5,626 nucleotides of DNA from positions 1 to 5,626 of the forward strand of contig JAISLG010000121.1 of assembly GCA_031260615.1 (NCBI GenBank), written 5' to 3'. Below the pieces are notes generated by a model, which did not search any database, was not told the DNA's origin, and was given only the letters and a program-made list of their open reading frames with translations. Of this stretch, positions 1 to 5,574 are shown piece after piece. Each line of letters starts with the position of its first letter. Within the stretch, counting starts at the first letter, position 1. The position numbers were made by a program, and so were the translations under genes. The stretch is from Oscillospiraceae bacterium. GTDB taxonomy: Bacteria; Bacillota; Clostridia; Oscillospirales; Ruminococcaceae.

Positions 1-1598
1 GGGGCGCGTGTGTAATCCTTGCTTATTTCGGTCGGCAAATTCGGGTCCATAGTGAGGTGGTCGCCCGTCAGTATAATGGTAGTATCGGCAAAAAAGTCCT
101 GTTCAGACAGCCACTCGATAAATTCCGCGAGCCGTTCGTCGGAATAGTGTATCACATTCTTGTATTGCGACGACTTCACATCTGTATCGAACACGGTCGG
201 CATATTATTATCGGGGTAACCGTCGGGAAAATGCGTGTCCGCAGTCAGGAACGAAAAGTTAAAGTTACCGCCGTTACTACTTGCCGTTTTCGCCGCTTGG
301 AGTATGCAATCTCTCGCGTAAGTGAATAATTTATTATCCTCGAACCCCCACCACTCATCGTAGTCGGGCGGAATATACTCGTCCTCGATAGCGGTATAGT
401 AGTCATAAACGCGATAGTGATGCGACGTAAAGAATGCGCGCCGCGCCCCGAAAGACGCGTCCGAGCCGCACAAGAAGTAATTGTTATACCCGTTGTCGTA
501 GAGTGCGTCGCCGAGGGTGTACATATCGTCCACGCGGAGTTGTTGCGGCGTATCCTTATTGAGTCCGTCAATGATATTTTGCGGCGTAATCTGCGGTATT
601 AGCGGAATGCCCGTATTTATGGAGAACAACGCGCCGCTCGTCCAAGTTGACCCGGGGAGCATAACCGCGCCGCCGATTTTGTCCGTACCCGAGAAGTTGA
701 CATTAGTCTTAGCGTATTCGGTAAGTTGCGGCATAAGGGATTTAACGAACGCGCCCCCGTCATTCACACTCGTGAAACTGCTCTCGAAACTTTCGAGGTA
801 AATGACAATGAGGTTACGCTTATCGCCGAAAGCTACCTTATCCTTGTCGAGTGCAACATAGTTGTTTTCGATGAAGTTAGACTTGTTTGTATATCGAACT
901 CCCTCAGCCCAAAATTCGGGGTTGATTGTGTATATTGCAAAGAACGGTATAGTAATGGACAAAGCCGACACTTTGGTAACGAATCGGCGGTACTTATGCG
1001 TAACTCCCGCCCGTTCGGATATTACACTCCGAACCTTTTTGTGCCTCAGCATTATGGCGCGTCCGACGAAAATTGCAGTTGCGCATAACAGCGCGGGGAG
1101 GAGTGCCTGCAAGTAATAGCGCGTATAAAACGACATATCCGACTTCGCGCCGGGAACGATAAACCAAAAGATAATCTCATAGAGTTGCACGGACGAGAAT
1201 GCCCTTGCCGAGAACCGAAACGAGAACATACCGATAAATAGTGCGGCAACCACCGCAAAATACAAAGTCGAACGGATAATCTTCCGTTTCAAAGACGCGT
1301 TTTTAAGTTTGTCCTCGTACCCGTCAAACTCGTCCGTTTCCGATGTATCGGCTTGGTTGCCGTCTTTACTATTTTTATCATTGCGCTCATTGCGCCGTTT
1401 AGCGAACAGATTTTCCAAATACACGAACAGGAAAACAGTCGCGAACATAACTATCGCATATATTATACACCCGATTACGAAGTCGGTGATTTCGAGGACG
1501 TAACAAAGAAGCAGCGATAATATGTACAGTCCGGCGACCTCCCCGACCGTTATCGGGAGCGAATTTTTCGTGAATAGTCTTTTGAACTCTTTTTTCAT
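1..1598 (-). CDS. LTA synthase/OpgB-type membrane phosphoglycerol transferase (sulfatase fold), 3' end outside window
   Basis: Translated by hand from the ATG at 1598; the frame stays open to the left edge, giving 532 residues and no stop. About five hydrophobic segments are visible, near residues 14-35, 40-61, 107-127, 161-183 and 207-225. Lys/Arg-rich N-terminus and loops (residues 2-11, 99-109, 185-209) fit the positive-inside rule and put the C-terminal domain outside the cell, the usual LtaS topology. The catalytic domain starts at NLIVIYLESFE, with metal-ligand Glu269. The likely nucleophile is Thr320 in GSTWTSGAL, followed by NTGIPLIP. Next come GSDASFGARRAF (378-389) with HH at 393-394, HFPDG (His456) and TGDH (Asp513, His514). 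Known family members move glycerol phosphate from phosphatidylglycerol onto lipoteichoic acid or glucans. The true acceptor here cannot be read from sequence. Residues 66-106 form a long charged cytoplasmic linker. The family is clear; LtaS versus OpgB-like is not. Confidence 0.9.
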   Translation of the reverse strand, partial: MKKEFKRLFTKNSLPITVGEVAGLYILSLLLCYVLEITDFVIGCIIYAIVMFATVFLFVYLENLFAKRRNERNDKNSKDGNQADTSETDEFDGYEDKLKNASLKRKIIRSTLYFAVVAALFIGMFSFRFSARAFSSVQLYEIIFWFIVPGAKSDMSFYTRYYLQALLPALLCATAIFVGRAIMLRHKKVRSVISERAGVTHKYRRFVTKVSALSITIPFFAIYTINPEFWAEGVRYTNKSNFIENNYVALDKDKVAFGDKRNLIVIYLESFESSFTSVNDGGAFVKSLMPQLTEYAKTNVNFSGTDKIGGAVMLPGSTWTSGALFSINTGIPLIPQITPQNIIDGLNKDTPQQLRVDDMYTLGDALYDNGYNNYFLCGSDASFGARRAFFTSHHYRVYDYYTAIEDEYIPPDYDEWWGFEDNKLFTYARDCILQAAKTASSNGGNFNFSFLTADTHFPDGYPDNNMPTVFDTDVKSSQYKNVIHYSDERLAEFIEWLSEQDFFADTTIILTGDHLTMDPNLPTEISKDYTRA

Positions 1599-1603
1599 AG
1601 AAA

Positions 1604-1617
1604 CCTTCCCCTCCCTT
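1604..1617 (-). promoter_or_regulatory. Purine-rich Shine-Dalgarno of the phosphoglycerol transferase
   Basis: The minus strand reads AAGGGAGGGGAAGG just before TTTCT-ATG. It offers two overlapping matches: GGAGG, 11 bases from the ATG at 1598, and GGAAGG, 5 bases from it. This is the strongest ribosome binding site in the window and fixes the start at 1598, in agreement with the MKKEFKRLF cytoplasmic N-terminus. Confidence 0.75.
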
Positions 1618-1633
1618 ACTCAAACATCCATTT

Positions 1634-1656
1634 ACAATAATTGATTATATTATTGT
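1634..1656. promoter_or_regulatory. 8-bp-arm inverted repeat over the -10 box, candidate operator
   Basis: The arms ACAATAAT (1634-1641) and ATTATTGT (1649-1656) are perfect reverse complements separated by 7 bases. The 23-bp dyad covers the -10 hexamer and the expected transcription start of the downstream gene, where a repressor dimer would block initiation. The region is A+T rich, so chance is a real alternative, and I do not recognise the site as that of a named regulator. Confidence 0.35.
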
Positions 1657-1672
1657 CTGTGCAAAAAGTCAA
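1644..1672 (-). promoter_or_regulatory. Sigma-A-type promoter for the phosphoglycerol transferase
   Basis: On the minus strand, TTGACT (1672-1667) is followed after 17 bases by TATAAT (1649-1644): 5/6 and 6/6 matches to consensus at ideal spacing. Transcription should begin near 1637, giving a leader of about 39 bases before the ATG at 1598. The promoter lies between the accC stop and this gene, so the transferase can be expressed on its own. Confidence 0.8.
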
Positions 1673-1707
1673 CGTAAAAAATTATCCGTTATTTTTGGAA
1701 TGTTAAA

Positions 1708-3063
1708 TCAAACCAAATCGGACAACTGTTCCTCCACGAAACCAATGTCGAATACACCCGAATCAAACGTATCATTTTTAAGCAGATTAAGCAAAAAGTC
1801 CACATTAGTGTCCACCCCGTCAATTAACACTTCCGAGAGTGCGACAATCATTTTGCGAATGGCGGACGGTCTATCTTTCGCGTGTACAATAACCTTAGCA
1901 AGCATATTATCGTAAAACGGCGGTATCTCATAACCCTGATACACTGCGGTATCCACGCGCACCCCGAACCCCCCGGGCAAATGAAGTCCCGTAATCTTAC
2001 CAGGTGACGGGCGGAAGTTAAGTGTCGGGTTTTCCGCGTTCACCCGACATTCAATTGAATGTCCGTAAAATATCACATCGGTTTGCGCGAACGGTAATTT
2101 TTCCCCGTCCGCAATGCTGATTTGCGCCTTGATTAAGTCGATACCCGTAACCGCCTCGGTAACGGGGTGTTCGACTTGAATACGCGCGTTCATCTCCATA
2201 AAATAGAATTGCTTATTTTTGTCGAGGAGGAATTCGACAGTACCCGCGTTTGTGTAATTCGATGTAACTGCGGCTTTGACCGCCGCCTCCCCCATAGCCT
2301 TGCGGAGTGTCCCGTCCACGGCGGGCGAAGGGCTTTCCTCCAATACTTTTTGCCGTCTGCGCTGGCACGAGCAATCCCGTTCCCCGAGGTACACGCAATT
2401 TCCGTATTCGTCCGCGAGTATCTGTATCTCAACGTGTCGCGGATTTTGTATTAGTTTTTCGATATACACGCCGTCGTCCCCGAAACAAACCATCGCTTCG
2501 GCTTTCGCGGCGGTGAACGCGGCTTGTAATTCCTCCGCGTTGTTTGCGGGGCGTATTCCGCGACCGCCGCCCCCGGCACTTGCCTTTACAAGCACAGGGT
2601 ATCCCATATTATCACACAGTTTAAGCGCGGAATCAATATCCGCGACAATGCCGTCACTCCCGGGTATAACGGGTACGCCATTGGCTTTCACGGCGTTTTT
2701 AGCATTCGCTTTGTCGCCGAGCGCAGTAATCTGCTCCGATGTCGGTCCAATCCATTTTATACCGTTGTCCGCGCAGAGTTTTGCAAATTCAGCACTCTCG
2801 GACAGGAAACCAAACCCGGGGTGTAACGCGTCCGCGCCCGTTTTCTTACACGCTCCGATAATCGCGTGCATATTAAGATAACTGTCCTTAGATTGCGGCG
2901 GACCGATACAAACACTCTCGTCCGCAATAAGGCGGTGGAGTGCATTGTTATCACCCGATGAATACACGGACACAGACGGCAGATTTAACTCTCTGCACGC
3001 CCGTATAATCCGCACTGCAATCTCGCCGCGATTTGCTATCAATACTTTGGTAATGTTTTTCAT
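1708..3063 (-). CDS. accC: Biotin carboxylase, acetyl-CoA carboxylase subunit AccC type
   Basis: A complete ATP-grasp biotin carboxylase of 451 residues from the ATG at 3063, normal length for AccC. It uses ATP and bicarbonate to carboxylate biotin on a carrier protein, the first half of the acetyl-CoA carboxylase reaction. Motifs in order: VLIANRGEIAVR (7-18); DALHPGFGFLSE (78-89); GVPVIPGSDG (129-138); the glycine-rich ATP loop KASAGGGGRGIR (160-171); HVEIQILAD (210-218); ERDCSCQRRRQKVLEESPSP (228-247); EMNARIQVEHPVTE (290-303); then the C-terminal RPSPGKI and YDNMLAKVI blocks. In the E. coli enzyme the QRRHQK His is replaced here by Arg237, and MNTR is MNAR. The in-frame GTG at 3069 would add two residues (GTG-TGT-ATG); the ATG matches usual family N-termini better. 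No strong Shine-Dalgarno is visible. The carrier and carboxyltransferase genes are not in this window, so acetyl-CoA carboxylase is favoured but pyruvate- or propionyl-type carboxylase membership is possible. Confidence 0.95.
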   Translation of the reverse strand: MKNITKVLIANRGEIAVRIIRACRELNLPSVSVYSSGDNNALHRLIADESVCIGPPQSKDSYLNMHAIIGACKKTGADALHPGFGFLSESAEFAKLCADNGIKWIGPTSEQITALGDKANAKNAVKANGVPVIPGSDGIVADIDSALKLCDNMGYPVLVKASAGGGGRGIRPANNAEELQAAFTAAKAEAMVCFGDDGVYIEKLIQNPRHVEIQILADEYGNCVYLGERDCSCQRRRQKVLEESPSPAVDGTLRKAMGEAAVKAAVTSNYTNAGTVEFLLDKNKQFYFMEMNARIQVEHPVTEAVTGIDLIKAQISIADGEKLPFAQTDVIFYGHSIECRVNAENPTLNFRPSPGKITGLHLPGGFGVRVDTAVYQGYEIPPFYDNMLAKVIVHAKDRPSAIRKMIVALSEVLIDGVDTNVDFLLNLLKNDTFDSGVFDIGFVEEQLSDLV

Positions 3064-3189
3064 ACACACACTTTATTTTAGTCGAGTAGTCGAGCCAACC
3101 TACACGCAATAATCTAAATCGGCATTAAGGGTGCAGTGTCATGCTACTGTGGGGTGAGGGGGGCAAAATTCCCAATAGATAAGCCAAAT
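3064..3189. other. Spacer between the small frameshifted gene and accC
   Basis: About 126 bases without a supportable ORF. The minus strand holds the tandem octamer next to accC and a C-rich run (plus strand G4-TGA-G6 at 3151-3163). No good -35/-10 pair and no hairpin with a T-tract was found. accC is therefore most simply read from the candidate promoter at 3386-3413 together with the small gene. Confidence 0.4.
3079..3094. repeat. Tandem 8-bp repeat in the accC leader
   Basis: The unit CTCGACTA (minus strand) occurs twice head to tail, ending 16 bases upstream of the accC ATG. It lies in the 5' leader of accC. It could be a replication-slippage product or a protein site; nothing else supports a function. 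Confidence 0.5.
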
Positions 3190-3361
3190 TCAGTTATACT
3201 CCTTGCGTTTCCGTGACACAAATACAATCAAAGCCGCACCCGTTATTACAAACCCGAAAATGGTGGGTATCGTCCGTGCTTTCCGCGTGTATTGAAATCG
3301 GCATACCCACCGACAATACCGCCATCGCCAAAACCCCAACGATTATTTTTTTGAGTTTCAT
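3190..3361 (-). pseudogene. Small signal-peptide/membrane-anchor gene split by a +1 frameshift
   Basis: From the ATG at 3361 a 55-codon ORF (stop at 3194-3196) begins MKLKKIIVGVLAMAVLSVGM, then PISIHA-ES: a lysine n-region, hydrophobic core and a plausible cleavage after Ala26. The rest of that frame is polar, with four cysteines (38, 42, 46, 48). The neighbouring frame (upper codon positions 3270, 3267 and so on) reads TIPTIFGFVITGAALIVFVS followed by RKRKEYN and a stop at 3190: a clear C-terminal membrane anchor with a basic cytoplasmic tail. Skipping one base between about 3290 and 3250 would join them into a protein of about 56 residues with positive charge at both ends. It could be a two-helix membrane protein or the remnant of a larger anchored surface protein whose middle was lost. 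Alternatives are a sequencing error or programmed frameshifting. No homologue is recognised and the Shine-Dalgarno is weak. Confidence 0.45.
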
Positions 3362-3385
3362 AGAGTTTAATTTCTTTTAATTAAT

Positions 3386-3413
3386 ATTATACGGACGTTC
3401 TCGTAAATTACAA
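3386..3413 (-). promoter_or_regulatory. Candidate promoter for the small gene and possibly accC
   Basis: On the minus strand TTGTAA (3413-3408, 4/6 match) is followed after 16 bases by a perfect TATAAT (3391-3386). Initiation near 3379 would leave a leader of about 18 bases before the ATG at 3361. It lies in the gap just after the ligase stop. The weak -35 and short spacer lower confidence. Confidence 0.5.
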
Positions 3414-3457
3414 ACAGTATGCTGACAAGGGTGCAACACCTTATTGCAATTAGTTGT

Positions 3458-4756
3458 TTACTTGCGCAAGTCGAATACCCGTTTTGCCTTCCCCTCGTAT
3501 CGTGTGATACTCTTCGGTTCAACGAGGGATACTTTTACATCGAGTCCGATTATGCTTTTCAGATTGTGGCGAATGTCCGCGCGCAGTTTTTCAAGTTTTG
3601 AGTAACTGTCGAGTAAATCCCCGTCCGCTACTTCAATCTTCACTTCGAGGGTATCGCTGTCCGATTTGCGGTCGGCGATAATCTCGTAGTGCGGAGCGGT
3701 ACCAGCCGTCCCCATTATAACACTTTCGATAGCGGTCGGGAATACATTAACGCCCCGTATTTTCAGCATATCGTCTGTCCGTCCACTTGCCTTTGCCATT
3801 CGCACGGTAGTACGCCCACATTCGCACGGCGTATAGTCGAGCGATGTAATATCGCGCGTGCGGTATCGAAGTAACGGCAACGCTTCACGTCCAAGGCAAG
3901 TTACAATCAACTCCCCTTTCGCACCCTCGGGCAGTGTTTCAAGTGTTTCGGGGTTGATTATCTCGGGGAGGAAGTAGTCCTCGTTAAAGTGGAGGCCCTG
4001 ACGGAGTTCACATTCGCCCGACACACCCGGCCCCATAAGTTCACTCATACCGTAGTTGTCGGTGATGAAGATATTAAGTGCGTGTTCGGCGCGTTCACGC
4101 ATTTCGGCTGTACAACCCTCCGAACCGAGTACCCCGTATTTTAGTGCAAAGTCTTTAGTTATGTCGATACCGAGGGATTTCGCGGTTTCACCGATATGCA
4201 CCGCGTATGAGGGAGTGGATACGAGAGCGGTTGCTTTGAGGTCGGACAGGAGCATAATCTGTTTTTCGGTGTTACCGCTCGACACGGGAATAACCGCCGC
4301 GCCGATTTTCTCCATACCGTAGTGTAACCCGAGCGCACCCGTGAACAACCCATACCCAAACGATATTTGCACAATATCGGACGCGCCGACACCCGCCGCG
4401 CTTGCAATACGGGCAACGCATTCCGCCCACAGCCCAATATCGTTATGCGTGTATCCGACAACAGTCGGCTTACCCGTAGTACCGCTACTCGCGTGAAACC
4501 TTGCAATTTTCGAGGTTGGCACGGCAAGCATACCATAAGGGTAAGTATCGCGGAAGTCCGTTTTATCGGTAAACGGCATATACTTTATATCGCCGAGCGT
4601 TTTAATTTTATACGGGTCGAATTTGGCAGTGTCGAATTTAGCGTGGTAACGCGGTACTTTTTCGTACGCATATACCGCCGCGTGTTTTAACTTTTCGAGT
4701 TGAAACCGTTCAATCTCCGCACGGGGTGCAGTTTCCGCTTTTGGGTTAAATATCAT
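3458..4756 (-). CDS. Phenylacetate-CoA ligase family (PaaK-like) AMP-forming acyl-CoA ligase
   Basis: A complete 432-residue member of the adenylate-forming PaaK family, close to the usual 430-440. These cytoplasmic enzymes activate aryl-acetic or related acids with ATP, then form the CoA thioester. Visible motifs: the phosphate-binding loop SSGTTGKPTVVGYT (90-103); FGYGLFTGALGLHYG (133-147); the adenine/aryl-site motif ITDNYGMSEL (231-240); RYRTRDIT (297-304) with the ATP-ribose Asp302; CECGRT (311-316); the hinge GRTDDMLKIRGVNVFP (325-340); and a C-terminal RYEGKAKRVFD (419-429) carrying the adenylation lysine, probably Lys423. No catalytic motif looks damaged. An AAAGGA Shine-Dalgarno lies 10 bases before the ATG. 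Substrate is unassigned: in anaerobes such ligases also recycle aryl acids from aromatic amino acid fermentation, but no indolepyruvate oxidoreductase or phenylacetate degradation gene is in view to decide. Confidence 0.92.
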   Translation of the reverse strand: MIFNPKAETAPRAEIERFQLEKLKHAAVYAYEKVPRYHAKFDTAKFDPYKIKTLGDIKYMPFTDKTDFRDTYPYGMLAVPTSKIARFHASSGTTGKPTVVGYTHNDIGLWAECVARIASAAGVGASDIVQISFGYGLFTGALGLHYGMEKIGAAVIPVSSGNTEKQIMLLSDLKATALVSTPSYAVHIGETAKSLGIDITKDFALKYGVLGSEGCTAEMRERAEHALNIFITDNYGMSELMGPGVSGECELRQGLHFNEDYFLPEIINPETLETLPEGAKGELIVTCLGREALPLLRYRTRDITSLDYTPCECGRTTVRMAKASGRTDDMLKIRGVNVFPTAIESVIMGTAGTAPHYEIIADRKSDSDTLEVKIEVADGDLLDSYSKLEKLRADIRHNLKSIIGLDVKVSLVEPKSITRYEGKAKRVFDLRK

Positions 4757-4766
4757 AGAGGTGATT

Positions 4767-4772
4767 TCCTTT
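4767..4772 (-). promoter_or_regulatory. Shine-Dalgarno of the PaaK-like ligase
   Basis: AAAGGA on the minus strand, 10 bases before the ATG at 4756. The bases between it and the ATG read AATCACCTCT, which contains the octamer ATCACCTC found at the 3' end of bacterial 16S rRNA, and AGG/CCT could pair weakly across it. The site supports the chosen start. Confidence 0.55.
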
Positions 4773-4783
4773 ACCGATTTAAC

Positions 4784-4811
4784 ATTTTAACGCGCTGTAT
4801 TGTTTTTGCAA
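4784..4811 (-). promoter_or_regulatory. Candidate promoter for the PaaK-like ligase
   Basis: Minus strand TTGCAA (4811-4806, 4/6 match) and TAAAAT (4789-4784, 5/6 match) with a 16-base spacer. Initiation near 4777 would give a leader of about 20 bases containing the Shine-Dalgarno. Moderate support only; read-through from the lipoprotein promoter is possible. Confidence 0.4.
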
Positions 4812-4824
4812 ACGGCGGTTGCAA
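4806..4824. promoter_or_regulatory. TTGCAA inverted repeat overlapping the ligase -35
   Basis: Two TTGCAA hexamers (4806-4811 and 4819-4824), each self-palindromic, are separated by 7 bases and form a 19-bp dyad with 6-bp arms. It overlaps the proposed -35 of the ligase promoter. No T-tract follows on either strand, so a terminator is unlikely; an operator is the simplest functional reading. Confidence 0.3.
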
Positions 4825-4876
4825 TTCGGGTCGCCGAAAAGCGTAACCGTGCGTTTTTTTAATACGTTAGGGGACA

Positions 4877-5539
4877 TTACACTGCGCCGCTGTTATTCGC
4901 GTTCAACACCATGAACGAATACCCCAAATCGGGGGAATACGTTGACACGGGCGAGAAGTGTAGGACTATCTGGTCGTCGGGGATTGCGGTGGTAACGGGA
5001 TACACTTTGAAAAAGGTTTCCTCGTTATCGTAAGGGTCGTATTCGGTGTGTAACGGCGACGCGAAATAATCCGACATCAACTCGTTATCGGAGGCGATGT
5101 ATAACCCGTAGTCGTCGAATTTAGCCGTACCCGAAAAGAGCATATGCACGGCGAGTTCATCGTCCGTCAGCGGAATATCGGATTCGCGGTCATCGGGAGC
5201 GGACGGGTTTTTACGCCCGATTACAACGGTCGAGCCGTAAACGGGTACACTGTCCGACGGGTAGTATAGCCATTTTATCTTATACTCGCACACAACCATC
5301 TTGGCAATCGGCGTTTCGATAGTGGGGAACAGCAAACTGTTCGGCGAGAAAGAATCCACAACGAACGTCCGAACATCAAGCAACCATACAACGGGTTGTG
5401 GTTCGGCGGTAGTTTCCTCCTCCGTCACGGCAGTATCAGACGTGTCGGGGGCGGGGGTCGGATTGTTATTTTTACAGGCGGTTGCCAGTAATATTGGCAG
5501 TATAAGGAGAACCGCCGCTAATTTTTTTATAAAACTCAT
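4877..5539 (-). CDS. Putative secreted lipoprotein of unknown function
   Basis: 220 residues. The N-terminus has Lys5-Lys6, a hydrophobic core (residues 7-18) and a lipobox LATAC with the lipidated cysteine at 22, so signal peptidase II processing and membrane anchoring are expected. A Thr/Pro/Glu-rich, probably unstructured linker spans about 23-50. The rest (about 51-220) is an acidic domain rich in Tyr, Phe, Asp and Pro, with segments such as VYGSTVVIGRK and DDYGLYIASDNELMSDYFA, that I cannot assign to a family. The lipoprotein signal demands the start at 5539. There is no Shine-Dalgarno upstream, and the frame stays open to the right edge without an in-frame ATG, GTG or TTG. It is followed by the PaaK-like gene after 120 bases, with no evident functional link. 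Confidence 0.85.
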   Translation of the reverse strand: MSFIKKLAAVLLILPILLATACKNNNPTPAPDTSDTAVTEEETTAEPQPVVWLLDVRTFVVDSFSPNSLLFPTIETPIAKMVVCEYKIKWLYYPSDSVPVYGSTVVIGRKNPSAPDDRESDIPLTDDELAVHMLFSGTAKFDDYGLYIASDNELMSDYFASPLHTEYDPYDNEETFFKVYPVTTAIPDDQIVLHFSPVSTYSPDLGYSFMVLNANNSGAV

Positions 5540-5545
5540 TGTAAC

Positions 5546-5574
5546 ATTATATTTTCCGTGGTAGAATAAGTCAA
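5546..5574 (-). promoter_or_regulatory. Sigma-A-type promoter giving an apparently leaderless lipoprotein mRNA
   Basis: Minus strand TTGACT (5574-5569), 17-base spacer, TATAAT (5551-5546). Only GTTACA separates the -10 from the ATG at 5539, so the expected start seven bases downstream of the -10 is the A of that ATG. The same two hexamers and the same spacing occur at 1644-1672. Confidence 0.75.

Noticed and set aside
245..571. 108-codon minus-strand ORF and several plus-strand ORFs between 57 and 1503
   Set aside because: They are alternative frames of the phosphoglycerol transferase, whose own frame carries all the family motifs but has no stop inside the window.
1675..1696. A+T hairpin (AAAAAT / ATTTTT with a T-run) after the accC stop as a terminator
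   Set aside because: The stem is only A-T pairs and would be too weak; homopolymer runs explain it.
2276..2881. 201-codon plus-strand ORF antisense to accC
   Set aside because: It lies wholly inside the well-supported accC gene, has a composition typical of an antisense shadow, and shows no domain or ribosome binding site.
3151..3163. G-quadruplex candidate in the G-rich run
   Set aside because: Only two adjacent G-tracts plus one distant triplet are present; four are needed.
3194..3361. Secreted cysteine-rich 29-residue peptide (four Cys after the signal peptide), possibly a bacteriocin
   Set aside because: The cysteine-rich stretch is the out-of-frame reading of the hydrophobic anchor helix; no export, immunity or modification gene is nearby.
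4159..4536. 125-codon minus-strand ORF and opposite-strand ORFs within 3689-4690
   Set aside because: Out-of-frame readings of the PaaK-like ligase; Arg/Cys/Ser-rich with no recognisable motif.
4827..4860. Plus-strand hairpin (GGTCGC / GCG-TA-ACC) followed by seven Ts, as an intrinsic terminator
   Set aside because: The stem has a bulge, there are five bases between it and the T-run, and there is no plus-strand gene to terminate; on the minus strand no T-tract follows.
5301..5564. 87-codon plus-strand ORF over the lipoprotein signal region
   Set aside because: Antisense to the signal peptide and linker and overlapping the promoter; no ribosome binding site.
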